From Gemmatimonadetes bacterium 2013_60CM_65_52 (lineage in GTDB: Bacteria; Gemmatimonadota; Gemmatimonadetes; Gemmatimonadales; Gemmatimonadaceae), in the NCBI GenBank assembly GCA_002215645.1, contig NGFI01000010.1, positions 1 to 64,000 on the forward strand: DNA of 64,000 nucleotides, written 5' to 3'. Each line of letters begins with the position of its first letter. Position 1 is the stretch's first letter. Both the position numbers and the translations under genes were made by a program. The notes beneath the pieces were generated by a model. That model made no database searches. It had not been told where the DNA came from and saw nothing but the letters and a program-made list of their open reading frames with translations. Shown here piece after piece: positions 27,585 to 36,508 of the stretch.

Positions 27585-28496
27585 TCAACGCGGCGTGAGG
27601 AGCCCGCGCCGCCGCATCCAGGACTCACACAACGTGGTCCACGCCGAAAGCACAGGATCCGTGGCCGCCAGCCCGAAGCCGTGACCGCCGTGCTCGAACA
27701 CATGCATCTCGACCGGCACGGACGCCGCCCGAAGCGCCCGATACAGCAACAGCGAGTTCTCCACAGGCACCGTGCGGTCGTCGCTGCTGTGCACGATGAA
27801 CGTCGGTGGAGTGTCTCGGGTCACCTGCGTTTCGTTGGAGAGCAGCTGAACGAGTGCGGAATCGGGATGTGCGCCGAGCAGATTAAGCCGCGAACCACCA
27901 TGCGCGACAGATTCGCGCATGGTGATCACGGGATAGATGAGCAACATGAAGTCCGGACGCGAGCTTGCACGTTCGATCGGATCGTCGCTCGTGGGAGAAC
28001 CCGCGTCGAAGTGCGTTCCTGTCGTGGACGCCAGGTGCCCACCCGCCGAGAAGCCGATGACTCCGATGCGGTGTGGATCCACGCCGAATTCCTCGGCGCG
28101 CGAGCGTGCCGTTCGAATCGCACGTTGCGCGTCGCCAAGCATCACTGGGTGGTGGTAGCGCGGTCCAAGCCGGTAGCGCACCACGAAAGCCGTGATGCCG
28201 CGGCCGGCAAGCCAGTTCGCGACATCGATTCCCTCGTGCCCCATGGCGAGATGTTGATAGCCTCCACCGGGGAATATCACGACCGCCGTTCCGTTGGCGC
28301 GCTCCTGGCGCGGGAGGTACGGCGTCATTTCCGGTCGATCGAGCGTATCGGTGCCGAGCGCGCTGGGTGCACCAGTGACCCACAAAGGGATTGCGGACTG
28401 GGCGCTCGCGACGGGCGGTGGTGGAGCGGTGCCCTGCCTTCCCGCACAGGCAGGCATCAGACACAGCGCGACAAGAGCGACTCTCGAGAAAGTCAT
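27585..28496 (-). CDS. Acetylxylan-esterase-like alpha/beta hydrolase lipoprotein
   Basis: 303 residues. The signal ends LCLMPACAG, compatible with a lipobox. FPGGGYQHLAMGHEG is the HGGG-type oxyanion region. The triad is Ser in IGVIGFSAGGHLAS, Asp in VHSSDDRTVP and His in EHGGHGFGL. This is the BD-FAE/acetylxylan esterase subgroup that removes acetyl groups from hemicellulose. It lies opposite to susCD and shares a short divergent intergenic region with the ThuA gene, matching a role in side-chain removal in the same utilisation cluster (inference). Confidence 0.85.
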   Translation of the reverse strand: MTFSRVALVALCLMPACAGRQGTAPPPPVASAQSAIPLWVTGAPSALGTDTLDRPEMTPYLPRQERANGTAVVIFPGGGYQHLAMGHEGIDVANWLAGRGITAFVVRYRLGPRYHHPVMLGDAQRAIRTARSRAEEFGVDPHRIGVIGFSAGGHLASTTGTHFDAGSPTSDDPIERASSRPDFMLLIYPVITMRESVAHGGSRLNLLGAHPDSALVQLLSNETQVTRDTPPTFIVHSSDDRTVPVENSLLLYRALRAASVPVEMHVFEHGGHGFGLAATDPVLSAWTTLCESWMRRRGLLTPR

Positions 28497-28579
28497 GGGC
28501 GCCGAAGGTAGCGTGCGCCGACTCCCCGCGCCAAACTCAGGGCCTCAGGCATGGCCTCGTTTATTTCCTGGAGATGACA

Positions 28580-29413
28580 ATGAGAATGCGCAGATGGGCG
28601 ACGATAGGCATGACGACACTCGCCTGCAACGGCGCCGCACAGAAGCAGGGCACGCCCTCCCAGCCCATCCGCGTGCTCGTGGTGACGGCGACGCAAGGCT
28701 TCCGTCACACCGACGCCATCGCCGCATCGAAGGAGCGACTGACCGCCGACGCCGCGCCAGACATGCGCTTCGACTTCACCGAGGACCCTGCCGCACTCAA
28801 CGCGCGAAACCTCCAGCAGTACGATGTGCTCTTCCTGAACAACTCCACGCTGCGCATCACTCCGCCGAACCCGCGCGATTCGGCGTCGGTCGCCTCCGTG
28901 AAATGGCCGCGGACCGGCCTCACGAATCCCGTCACGCGGGAGCAGCAGGAGGCGATCATCTCGTTCGTGCGCGATGGAAAGGGGCTTGCCGTTGTACACT
29001 CGGGAGTCGATGCGTTCTACGGCTGGTCAGAGTATCGGGACATCGTGGGAGGAGGTCTGTTCCAGAGTCACCCGTTCACTCGAGAAGCACGCGTCACCGT
29101 CGAGGATCGGACCAATCCCGCGACGTCGCACTTCGGGCCGAGTGTCACGCTCAAGGAAGAGTATTACTATCTCGACCGCGATCCGCGTGCGACCAGCCAC
29201 GTGCTCATGTCGCTCGACCTCACGAGCGTGGGCGACACCACCAGGACCGACCACCCTCTCGCCTTCATCCGACGCTACGGCAACGGCCGCGTCTATGTGA
29301 ACGTCCTCGGACACTTTGCCGACACTTGGCGCCGTGACGATTATCTGAAGAGCGTGCTCCAGGGCATTCGCATTGCGGCCGGTCGTCTACCCGCCGATTT
29401 CAGCACGCGCTGA
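28580..29413 (+). CDS. ThuA-domain protein, exported
   Basis: 277 residues. An N-terminal signal with TTLACNG may be a weak lipobox. The ThuA/glutamine-amidotransferase-like fold shows VLVVTATQGFRHTDAI, QYDVLFLNNSTL, GKGLAVVHSGVDAFYGWSEYRDIVGG and YVNVLGH. ThuA proteins take part in 3-keto-sugar metabolism in trehalose/sucrose-using rhizobia; the exact reaction is not settled. GGAGA lies seven bases before the ATG at 28580; ATGs at 28574 and 28586 are alternatives. It starts a run with two Gfo/Idh/MocA genes and a sugar isomerase. Confidence 0.85.
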   Translation: MRMRRWATIGMTTLACNGAAQKQGTPSQPIRVLVVTATQGFRHTDAIAASKERLTADAAPDMRFDFTEDPAALNARNLQQYDVLFLNNSTLRITPPNPRDSASVASVKWPRTGLTNPVTREQQEAIISFVRDGKGLAVVHSGVDAFYGWSEYRDIVGGGLFQSHPFTREARVTVEDRTNPATSHFGPSVTLKEEYYYLDRDPRATSHVLMSLDLTSVGDTTRTDHPLAFIRRYGNGRVYVNVLGHFADTWRRDDYLKSVLQGIRIAAGRLPADFSTR

Positions 29414-29446
29414 CTCGATCGACCTACACCCTCGACAAGACGGCTG

Positions 29447-30787
29447 ATGTCCAACTCGCACGAGCCCACGAACATCGATCGGCGCGAATTCGTCAAACGG
29501 AGCGCCGCGGGCATGATCGCAGGCCGTCTCGTCGTCGAGCCAGTACGACGCGACGAGAGAATTCGCGGCGCCAACAACCGCGTCGTCGTCGGGGTGATCG
29601 GCTCGGGACGTCAGGGCCTGAGCGACATGAAGAGCGCCATGCGGCATCCCGACGTGGATGTCGCCGCCATCTGCGACGTGTATCAGCCCAACCTCGCCAA
29701 GGGCGTGGCGTTGGCGCCGAGCGCGCAGCAGTACGGTGATTTTCGCCGCGTGCTGGAGCGCAAGGACATCGACGCGGTCATCGTCGCGTCGCCGGACCAC
29801 TGGCATCCGCTGCACGCCATTCTCGCGTGCGAGGCGGGAAAGGACGTCTACGTCGAGAAGCCGATCAGCGTTGCCGTCGCGGAGGGTCGCAAGATGGTGG
29901 ACGCAGCGAGGAAACACGGACGCATCGTGCAGGTCGGAACGCAGCAGCGCTCCGGCAAGCACTTTCAGCAGGCCGCTGAGCTGGTGCGGAGCGGCAAGAT
30001 TGGCAAGGTCACACAGGTGCGTTGCTGGAACTTTGGCAACGAGTCACCTGACGGCATCGGCACGGCTCCCGATGGAAGTCCACCACCCGAACTGGATTGG
30101 GACATGTGGCTCGGTCCCGCGCCGCAGCGCCCGTTCAATTCGCATCGCTTCGGCGTGAGCGACGCGCGATGGTCGACCTTCCGCTGGTTCTGGGATTATG
30201 CAGGAGGCATGATGACCGACTGGGGCGTTCACTGGCTCGACATCGTGCAGATGGCCACCGGCGCTGACGCGCCCGTCGCCATCTCGGCGTCGGGTGGCAA
30301 GTTCGCGTTGCAGGACGATCGCGAGACGCCCGACACGCTCATTGCCACGTACCAGTACCCCGGATTCATCTGCACCTACGAGAACCGGCTGGCGAACGCG
30401 GCGCCTCTCAACGACAAGCGCGGCGGCATCGATTTCCACGGTACGGACGGCACGCTGTTCGTGGACAGAGGTGGCTTCGAAGTCACGCCCGAGACGCGAA
30501 GATCCGGCGACAGCATTCTCGATCGCAGTGAGGCGATACAGGTTTCCAACTCCAACGACAACCATGTCGATCATCTGCACGACTTCATAGAATGCGTCAA
30601 ATCGAGACGCACTCCGGTGGCGGACATCGAGATCGGCCATCGCTCGACCACCACCGCGCTGCTCGGCAACGTCGCGTATCGCACGGGGCGTCGCATCACG
30701 TGGGATGGGGCGACGGAACGCATCCTTGGAGACAGCGACGCTTCGCGTCATCTGACGCGCGAGTATCGCAAGCCGTGGACGCTGTAG
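29447..30787 (+). CDS. Tat-exported Gfo/Idh/MocA-family oxidoreductase
   Basis: 446 residues. DRREFVKRSAAGMIAG is a twin-arginine-like signal. The Rossmann domain has VVVGVIGSGRQG, AAICDVY, VIVASPDHWHPLHAI and the catalytic-region VYVEKPIS. The C-terminal domain carries GGMMTDWGVHWLDIVQ. Such secreted members act with ThuA and isomerase-like enzymes in oxidation and release of 3-keto glycosides (known for related clusters, inferred here). It is 33 bp after the ThuA gene and 25 bp before a second, cytoplasmic family member. Confidence 0.9.
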   Translation: MSNSHEPTNIDRREFVKRSAAGMIAGRLVVEPVRRDERIRGANNRVVVGVIGSGRQGLSDMKSAMRHPDVDVAAICDVYQPNLAKGVALAPSAQQYGDFRRVLERKDIDAVIVASPDHWHPLHAILACEAGKDVYVEKPISVAVAEGRKMVDAARKHGRIVQVGTQQRSGKHFQQAAELVRSGKIGKVTQVRCWNFGNESPDGIGTAPDGSPPPELDWDMWLGPAPQRPFNSHRFGVSDARWSTFRWFWDYAGGMMTDWGVHWLDIVQMATGADAPVAISASGGKFALQDDRETPDTLIATYQYPGFICTYENRLANAAPLNDKRGGIDFHGTDGTLFVDRGGFEVTPETRRSGDSILDRSEAIQVSNSNDNHVDHLHDFIECVKSRRTPVADIEIGHRSTTTALLGNVAYRTGRRITWDGATERILGDSDASRHLTREYRKPWTL

Positions 30788-30812
30788 TAATCACACATAC
30801 TCACTTCGTCTG

Positions 30813-31982
30813 ATGTCATCCAGGAAGGCGTTGCGTTTCGGAATGGTCGGCGGCGGTCCGGGCGCTTTCATCGGCGCCGTCCACAATCGTGCCGCGACGG
30901 TCGATGGTCTTGCAACGCTCGTCGCCGGCGCGTTCTCTTCCGACGCCGCGAAGTCGCGCGAACAGGGAGAGGTGTATCGTCTCGCTCCCGAGCGCGTGTA
31001 TGCAAGCTTCGAGGCGATGGCCGAGCGCGAGGCGGCGCTGCCGAAAGATGTGCGCGTCGACTTCGTTTCGATCGTCACACCGAACCACTTGCACTTCCCC
31101 GTCGCGAAGGCGTTCGTCGAGCGCGGCTTCCATGTCGTGTGTGACAAGCCGTTGACGACGACGCTCGAGGATGCAGAGGAGCTCTGCCGTCTCGTGAAGA
31201 AGCACGACGTCGTGTTCGCGCTGACGCATCCGTACGTCGGCTATCCGATGGTGAAGCAGGCGCGCGCGCTCGTGCAGGACGGCGCGTTGGGCACCGTCCG
31301 GAAGATTCTCGTCGAGTATTCGCAGGGTTGGCTCGCCACGCGACTCGAGGAGACGGGACAGAAGCAGGCGGGATGGCGCACCGATCCCGCGCGTGCGGGC
31401 GCCGGCGCCATCGGCGACATTGGAACGCACGCCGAGCATCTTGCGCGGTACATCACGGGATTGGAGATGGAGGAGTTGTTTGCGGACGTGAGCACGTACG
31501 TCCCCGGCAGGCGCATCGACGACGACGCCAACATGCTCGTGCATTACGCGGGCGGTGCCAAAGGAATGCTGTCGTGCTCGCAGATCGCGGTGGGAGAGGA
31601 GAATCGTCTCACCATTCGTGTCTATGGCACCACTGGATCACTCGAATGGAAGCAGGAGGACCCGAACTTCCTCTACGTGCGCCATGCGGATCGACCCATG
31701 GAGGTCTACAAGCCTGGCCACGCACAGCTCGTTCGTGCGGCACAACATGGCACGCGAATGCCTGCGGGCCATCCGGAAGGGCTGTTGGAAGCCTTCGCCA
31801 ACATTTATGGAAGTGCGCTCCGCGTCATGGCTGCGCGGCGCGACGGAGACACGCCCGATCCTCTCGACCTCGATTTCCCCACTGTGCGCGACGGCGCGAC
31901 CGGAGTGCACTTCATCCAGTCCGCGCTCGAGAGTGGACGCAAGAGGGATTGGGTGGATGCAGCCTACAACGCGCCCGAGTGA
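30813..31982 (+). CDS. Gfo/Idh/MocA-family oxidoreductase (cytoplasmic)
   Basis: 389 residues, no signal peptide. The NAD(P) fold opens [18 protein letters not shown]; family blocks are [29 protein letters not shown] and [17 protein letters not shown]. The conserved Lys in CDKP is the usual catalytic lysine. It differs from the neighbour in lacking export, which suggests one step outside and one inside the cell. It is followed by the sugar isomerase gene after 23 bp. Confidence 0.9.
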   Translation: MSSRKALRFGMVGGGPGAFIGAVHNRAATVDGLATLVAGAFSSDAAKSREQGEVYRLAPERVYASFEAMAEREAALPKDVRVDFVSIVTPNHLHFPVAKAFVERGFHVVCDKPLTTTLEDAEELCRLVKKHDVVFALTHPYVGYPMVKQARALVQDGALGTVRKILVEYSQGWLATRLEETGQKQAGWRTDPARAGAGAIGDIGTHAEHLARYITGLEMEELFADVSTYVPGRRIDDDANMLVHYAGGAKGMLSCSQIAVGEENRLTIRVYGTTGSLEWKQEDPNFLYVRHADRPMEVYKPGHAQLVRAAQHGTRMPAGHPEGLLEAFANIYGSALRVMAARRDGDTPDPLDLDFPTVRDGATGVHFIQSALESGRKRDWVDAAYNAPE

Positions 31983-32005
31983 ACCGTTCACCCAAGTCAT
32001 CCACA

Positions 32006-33007
32006 ATGTCCCGTCCAGTTACGCTATTTACCGGCCAATGGGCCGATCTTCCCCTCGAGACCGTCGCGAAGAAGGCTCGCGAGTTTGGATTCGACGGGCT
32101 CGAGCTGGCCTGCTGGGGCGATCACTTCGACGTCGCACGCGCGCTGTCGGAGGACAACTACTGTCAGGGGCAACGCAATCTGCTCGCACGGTATGGTCTG
32201 AAGGTCTTTGCCATCAGCAATCACCTCGTGGGACAGGCCGTCTGCGATCGCGTGGACGAGCGGCACAAGTCGATCATCCCGGCGCACGTGTGGGGCGATG
32301 GCAAGCCCGAGGGCGTCAGCGAACGTGCCGCGAACGAGATGAAGGACACCGCGCACGCCGCCGCCAAGCTCGGCGTAAAGACGGTGGCGGGGTTCACCGG
32401 TTCCTCCATCTGGCACCTGCTCTACAGCTTCCCTCCAGTGCCCGACGCCTGGATCGACGCCGGTTATCGGGACTTCGCCGCTCGGTGGAACCCCATTCTG
32501 GACGTGTTCGACGAAGTCGGCGTGCGCTTCGCACTGGAGGTCCACCCTACGGAGATTGCGTTCGACATCTCGTCTGCGGTGCGTGCATTGGAGGCCGTCG
32601 GCAATCGGCCTACGTTCGGATTCAATTACGATCCCAGTCACTTCGGTTATCAGCGCGTGGACTACGCCGCCTTCATCGACCGCTTCGCCGACCGCATCTT
32701 TCACGTCCATATGAAGGACGTGTGGTGGTCCGAGACACCGAAGCCGTCCGGCGTGTTCGGTGGCCATCTGCCCTTCGGACATCCGGACCGCTCGTGGGAA
32801 TTCCGGTCGCTCGGCCGCGGGCGCGTCGACTTCGAGGAGATCATTCGTCGGCTCAATGCCGCCGGCTACGATGGTCCGCTCTCGGTGGAATGGGAGGACA
32901 TCGGCATGGATCGCGAGCATGGCGCGAAAGAGGCGTGCGCCTTCGTGCGCTCGGTCGATTTCCCCCCGGCGCGCGCGGCGTTCGATTCGGCGTTCGCGCG
33001 GGAATAG
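32006..33007 (+). CDS. Sugar phosphate isomerase/epimerase (xylose isomerase-like TIM barrel)
   Basis: 333 residues. AP endonuclease 2/xylose-isomerase-like barrel with [16 protein letters not shown], a metal-site Glu in [31 protein letters not shown] and [10 protein letters not shown]. The acidic and His residues of these strands bind the metal. It is the last gene of the ThuA-Gfo/Idh/MocA run and probably isomerises or epimerises the oxidised sugar. The ATG at 32006 gives the family's usual short N-terminus; the frame remains open upstream but overlaps the preceding gene. Confidence 0.88.
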   Translation: MSRPVTLFTGQWADLPLETVAKKAREFGFDGLELACWGDHFDVARALSEDNYCQGQRNLLARYGLKVFAISNHLVGQAVCDRVDERHKSIIPAHVWGDGKPEGVSERAANEMKDTAHAAAKLGVKTVAGFTGSSIWHLLYSFPPVPDAWIDAGYRDFAARWNPILDVFDEVGVRFALEVHPTEIAFDISSAVRALEAVGNRPTFGFNYDPSHFGYQRVDYAAFIDRFADRIFHVHMKDVWWSETPKPSGVFGGHLPFGHPDRSWEFRSLGRGRVDFEEIIRRLNAAGYDGPLSVEWEDIGMDREHGAKEACAFVRSVDFPPARAAFDSAFARE

Positions 33008-33022
33008 GCTCCGGAAACGTCC

Positions 33023-33069
33023 TTGACAAATGGGCACCCGCTTGTACAGCTTTCCTGTACAAGTATACG
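33023..33069 (+). promoter_or_regulatory. Promoter with palindromic operator of the YefM-YoeB pair
   Basis: A perfect nine-base inverted repeat, CTTGTACAG (33041-33049) and CTGTACAAG (33055-33063), with a five-base spacer. TTGTAC inside it is 16 bp from TATACG (33064-33069), a plausible -35/-10 pair. A consensus TTGACA also lies at 33023-33028. A YefM-type antitoxin would be expected to repress here. Confidence 0.6.
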
Positions 33070-33079
33070 CGAGGAGCCC

Positions 33080-33370
33080 ATGACCGAGAAACGCACGTAC
33101 AGTCACGTCCGCGAGAACCTCGCTGCCATCTGGAACGAGGTCGAGGATACCCGCGACACGGTGGTGATTCAGCGCCGGGGCCACGAGGACATGGCGCTCA
33201 TCCCCGCGGACGAGCTCTCGAGTCTTAGGGAGACGGCATACCTGCTCCGCTCCCCCGCGAACGCGGCGCGCCTGTTCGCCGCGCTTGCGCGCGCCAAAAA
33301 GGGTGGAACGAAGCCTGTCGACCTCGGCGCGCTGCGCGCCGAGCTCGGACTCGGAAAGTCCGATAAGTAG
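33080..33370 (+). CDS. yefM: YefM/Phd-family antitoxin
   Basis: 96 residues. TYSHVRENLAAIWNEVEDTRDTVVIQRRG followed by DMALIPADELSSLRETAYLLRSP is the complete YefM pattern, with the C-terminal part wrapping the toxin. GAGGAG lies directly upstream of the ATG. It is followed by the toxin gene after nine bases, and preceded by a perfect palindrome that should be its operator. Confidence 0.85.
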   Translation: MTEKRTYSHVRENLAAIWNEVEDTRDTVVIQRRGHEDMALIPADELSSLRETAYLLRSPANAARLFAALARAKKGGTKPVDLGALRAELGLGKSDK

Positions 33371-33379
33371 ACATTCCTG

Positions 33380-33652
33380 ATGACCGCACGACTGAAGAGA
33401 GTTGCGGTCATTCAGGATGGATGCCGAGAGGATATCCGGCACTGGGTCGATACGAATCGGAAGGTGGCGCTTCGTGTCTTCGACCTGATGGAGGCGGCAC
33501 TGCGGGATCCGTTCGACGGAATCGGCAAGCCTGAGCCCTTGAAACACATGGGCCGCAATGTGTGGTCGCGGCGCATCACGGACGCAGACCGCCTCGTGTA
33601 CGAAGTCTTCAGCGATCGCGTTGAATTCCTTCAGGCACGCTATCACTACTAA
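33380..33652 (+). CDS. YoeB-like RelE-superfamily toxin
   Basis: 90 residues. The C-terminal half shows GIGKPEPLKHMGRNVWSRRI, then DRLVYEVFSDRVEFLQARYHY; the terminal RYHY carries the His-Tyr pair of YoeB. YoeB cleaves mRNA at the ribosome A site. The N-terminal half is less typical (VIQDGCREDIRHWVDTN). It sits nine bases after the antitoxin stop. Confidence 0.82.
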   Translation: MTARLKRVAVIQDGCREDIRHWVDTNRKVALRVFDLMEAALRDPFDGIGKPEPLKHMGRNVWSRRITDADRLVYEVFSDRVEFLQARYHY

Positions 33653-33707
33653 GGCTGGCGCGGTTCTCCACCTTCCCTATACTTGGGCATCCCGAGGGGA
33701 GAGGTTC

Positions 33708-35582
33708 ATGCACGCAGCGCTCGCATTAGCCCTGGTCACTTCGCTCCTGGCGTTCCCGCCGACGCGCATGCGGACGACGCGAGCGGTGGAGCGCATCGTC
33801 ATCAACGACAATCGAACCGCCGGTGGGACTCTCCGCGACGGAGTGCTCACGATCCGGCTCCAGGCTCGCGAGGGCGAGTGGCATCCCGACGGGGATCACG
33901 ATCCAGGCCTCATCGTGCGCGCCTTCGCCGAGCAGGGAAAGTCGCTCAGCATACCGGGCCCGCTGATTCGCGTGCCCGAGGGGACGGAGATTCACGCTCT
34001 CGTTACGAACACGCTGCCGCAGGCACTCGTGCTGCGCGGATTCAGCACGCGCGGCGTCGTAACGAACGCGGATTCCATTCTGATCGCGTCCGGAGAGACG
34101 CGCGACCTGCGGTTCAACGCCGGTGCGCCGGGTACCTATTACTATCGCGGCTCGACTTCCCGTCCGTCGAGCACCGGACCATCCGTGGACGCCGAGCTGC
34201 ATGGCGCCTTCATCGTGGATCCCGCCGGCTCGCTCGCAAACGACCGCGTTTTCATCATCGGCTTGTGGGGCAGCGGTCCCCTGCCCGGAGGCATCGTCGC
34301 GGCGAATTCACTGCTTCGGTTCACCATCAACGGCAAATCATGGCCGCACTCCGAGCACCTCTCCTACGCGCTCGGCGACACGGTGCACTTTCGCGTCATC
34401 AATGCCAGCACTGCCGTGCACCCCATGCATCTGCATGGGTTCTACTTCGATGTCGATAGCCGCGGCGACGGCAGCGTGGACAGCGTGTACTCGAGCGCGA
34501 CGCCACCATACCGAGTCGTCACCGAACGCAGCATAGCCGGCAGCACCTTCGCGATGACATGGGTGCCGGAGCGCGCCGGCAACTGGCTCTTCCACTGCCA
34601 TGACAACTTTCACGTCCTGCGAAACGCGCCGCTCGACGGTTCGCCGCTGCCCGCCGAGCACCATGTACACACGAGCGATCATGCGCGCGACATGATGGGC
34701 GGCCTGGTCATGGGCATCGAGGTGCGCGGACGTGAACATCCGGGAGCTCACGTCGCCGAGAGCGCGCGGCGCAAGCTCCATCTCGTGGCGCAGTCAATTT
34801 CCGGCGGGACAGATTCCGAGCCGTCGTACGGATTCGCGCTCCACGAGGGTACGCAGTCCGTTACGCCCAATACGCAGCTGCTTCCAGGCCCCACCATCGT
34901 GCTCGAGCGCGGCCAACCGGTTGGCATCACGGTCGTGAACCACCTGGCCGAGGCGACGTCCGTTCACTGGCACGGCATCGAGCTCGAGAGCTACTTCGAC
35001 GGGGTGGCCGACTTCTCCGGTAACGGTGCGCACGTCGCGCACGCCATTGCGCCCAACGATTCATTCGAGGCGCGCTTCACGCCGCCGCGCAGCGGCACGT
35101 TCATGTATCATCCGCATGCGGACGAAATGCGCCAGCAGCGGGCGGGCCTTACAGGTGTGTTGTTGGTCGTCGACGATGCGGCAGCGTTCGATCCAACGCA
35201 CGACATCGTGCTGATGCTCACGGTCCCGCGACTCGGCGCCAACCGCGGCTCCGTGTACATCAACGGCAGTCTCACGCCCCCACCACTCGAACTGCGGGTC
35301 GGTGAGCGCTATCGACTACGTCTCGTGGACGTGCACACGTCTCGACCGAGCATGATTGCGCGCGTCCTGCGCGATTCATCGCTCGTCACCTGGCGCGCCA
35401 TGGCGAAGGACGGAATGGATCTTCCGCCTTCACGCGCGACGGTGCGACCGTCGATCCAGCAGATGGGCAACGGTGAGACGTACGACTTCGAGTTCGCGCC
35501 CACGACGCCAGGCGATCTCAGACTCACGGTCACGTCGGCGGTGAATCAGCCGCTCGCGGCGCTGACGATCAGAGTGAAGTAA
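33708..35582 (+). CDS. Secreted multicopper oxidase with swapped copper-motif order
   Basis: 624 residues, short signal peptide, GGGGAGAGG ribosome-binding site. Four cupredoxin-like domains can be traced. The first has lost its ligands (LVLRGFS in place of the HWHG loop). The second carries HPMHLHG (238-244) and HCHDNFH (296-302), which are normally at the C-terminus. The third carries HWHG (420-423) and HPH (468-470), which are normally near the N-terminus. The fourth is degenerate. Ten residues after the Cys, where a T1 axial ligand is usual, there is Ala307; a Met-rich DMMGGLVMGI follows after an insertion. Function is probably oxidation of metals or phenols in the periplasm. Confidence 0.8.
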   Translation: MHAALALALVTSLLAFPPTRMRTTRAVERIVINDNRTAGGTLRDGVLTIRLQAREGEWHPDGDHDPGLIVRAFAEQGKSLSIPGPLIRVPEGTEIHALVTNTLPQALVLRGFSTRGVVTNADSILIASGETRDLRFNAGAPGTYYYRGSTSRPSSTGPSVDAELHGAFIVDPAGSLANDRVFIIGLWGSGPLPGGIVAANSLLRFTINGKSWPHSEHLSYALGDTVHFRVINASTAVHPMHLHGFYFDVDSRGDGSVDSVYSSATPPYRVVTERSIAGSTFAMTWVPERAGNWLFHCHDNFHVLRNAPLDGSPLPAEHHVHTSDHARDMMGGLVMGIEVRGREHPGAHVAESARRKLHLVAQSISGGTDSEPSYGFALHEGTQSVTPNTQLLPGPTIVLERGQPVGITVVNHLAEATSVHWHGIELESYFDGVADFSGNGAHVAHAIAPNDSFEARFTPPRSGTFMYHPHADEMRQQRAGLTGVLLVVDDAAAFDPTHDIVLMLTVPRLGANRGSVYINGSLTPPPLELRVGERYRLRLVDVHTSRPSMIARVLRDSSLVTWRAMAKDGMDLPPSRATVRPSIQQMGNGETYDFEFAPTTPGDLRLTVTSAVNQPLAALTIRVK

Positions 35583-35614
35583 GCCCTCGCGAAGAGGGGT
35601 CTGCATCCCTCCGC

Positions 35615-35651
35615 TTGACATGTGACCATTTGGTCACCTATACTCCTCCCG
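35615..35651 (+). promoter_or_regulatory. Promoter-operator of the arsR operon, probably leaderless
   Basis: TTGACA (35615-35620) and TATACT (35639-35644) are separated by 18 bp. Between them is a perfect inverted repeat, GTGACCA (35622-35628) and TGGTCAC (35631-35637). The GTG start of the regulator at 35651 lies six bases after the -10 box, exactly where transcription would begin, and no ribosome-binding site is present. The regulator would block the promoter by binding between the boxes. Confidence 0.7.
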
Positions 35652-35974
35652 TGACTGACGACGACCGCGTCTTCAAAGCCCTCGCCGACCCCACTCGGCG
35701 ATTCCTCCTCGACCGGCTCTTCGTGCGCGATGGCCGCACGCTCACGGAGCTGGAATCCGAGCTGGAGATGACTCGCTTCGGCGTCATGAAGCATCTCCGC
35801 ATCCTCGAGGATGCGGGCATCGTGGTGACCCGGAAGTCGGGGCGAGAGAAGCTGCATTTTCTCAACCCCGTTCCGATCCGGCTCATCCACGACCGATGGA
35901 TCGACAAGTTCACCGAGCGCCGCGTGTCGGCGCTCACAGACCTCAAGCGCCAACTGGAGAAGGAGTCAGCATGA
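35651..35974 (+). CDS. ArsR-family transcriptional regulator
   Basis: 107 residues. The winged helix is seen in DDRVFKALADPTRRFLLDRL, TLTELESELEMTRFGVMKHLRILEDAGIV and TRKSGREKLHFLNP. No cysteine metal site is present, so it belongs to the subgroup paired with SRPBCC proteins rather than to metal sensors. The GTG at 35651 is preferred over TTG at 35615 because the latter is the -35 box. Its stop overlaps the start of the following SRPBCC gene. Confidence 0.88.
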   Translation: MTDDDRVFKALADPTRRFLLDRLFVRDGRTLTELESELEMTRFGVMKHLRILEDAGIVVTRKSGREKLHFLNPVPIRLIHDRWIDKFTERRVSALTDLKRQLEKESA

Positions 35975-36495
35975 CGACGAAGACCGCACCACCCGACACG
36001 AGTCTCACGACGCAGATCTATCGTGTCTTCATCAGGGCAACCCCGCAGGCGATCTGGGACGCCATCACCAAACCCGAGTGGACGGAGCGCTTCGGCTATC
36101 GCGTGCGCGACGAATACGACTTGCGCCCCGGCGGCAAGTATCGCGCATACGCCAACGAGGGCATGCTCTCCATGGGAATGCCGGAAGTCACTGTGGACGG
36201 CGAGGTCATCGAATCGGATCCGCCAAGCAAGCTCGTAGTGACCTGGCGAATGGCGATGAATCCGAAACTGGCCGCTGAGGGCTTCACACGCCTCACGTAC
36301 GAGATCGAGGAAGGGCGCGGCGGTGTGAGCCGCCTCAGCGTGATTCACGATCTCACCGGAACACCCGGACACGCAGCCATGGTCGCGGGCGACAAGCAGG
36401 GTCCGGGAGAGGGCGGTGGCTGGACCTGGATCCTCAGCGATCTCAAGACGCTGCTGGAGAGCGGGCAGGCGATGTCAAACAGTCAGGGCTGGTAA
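35971..36495 (+). CDS. SRPBCC/AHSA1-family protein, co-operonic with arsR
   Basis: 174 residues. QIYRVFIRATPQAIWDAITKPEW and LRPGGKYRAY are the AHSA1 start. The C-terminal LTYEIEEGRGGVSRLSVIHDL, GGGWTWILSDLKTLLESG completes the fold. The ATG overlaps the arsR TGA (ATGA), and GGAG precedes it, so the two are coupled. This arsR-SRPBCC pairing is widespread; the ligand is unknown. Confidence 0.88.
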   Translation: MTTKTAPPDTSLTTQIYRVFIRATPQAIWDAITKPEWTERFGYRVRDEYDLRPGGKYRAYANEGMLSMGMPEVTVDGEVIESDPPSKLVVTWRMAMNPKLAAEGFTRLTYEIEEGRGGVSRLSVIHDLTGTPGHAAMVAGDKQGPGEGGGWTWILSDLKTLLESGQAMSNSQGW

Positions 36496-36508
36496 CGACC
36501 GCACAGCC

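Noticed and set aside
32024-33646. Long minus-strand frame opposite the sugar isomerase and toxin-antitoxin genes
   Set aside because: The plus-strand genes have domain matches and ribosome-binding sites; the minus frame has neither.
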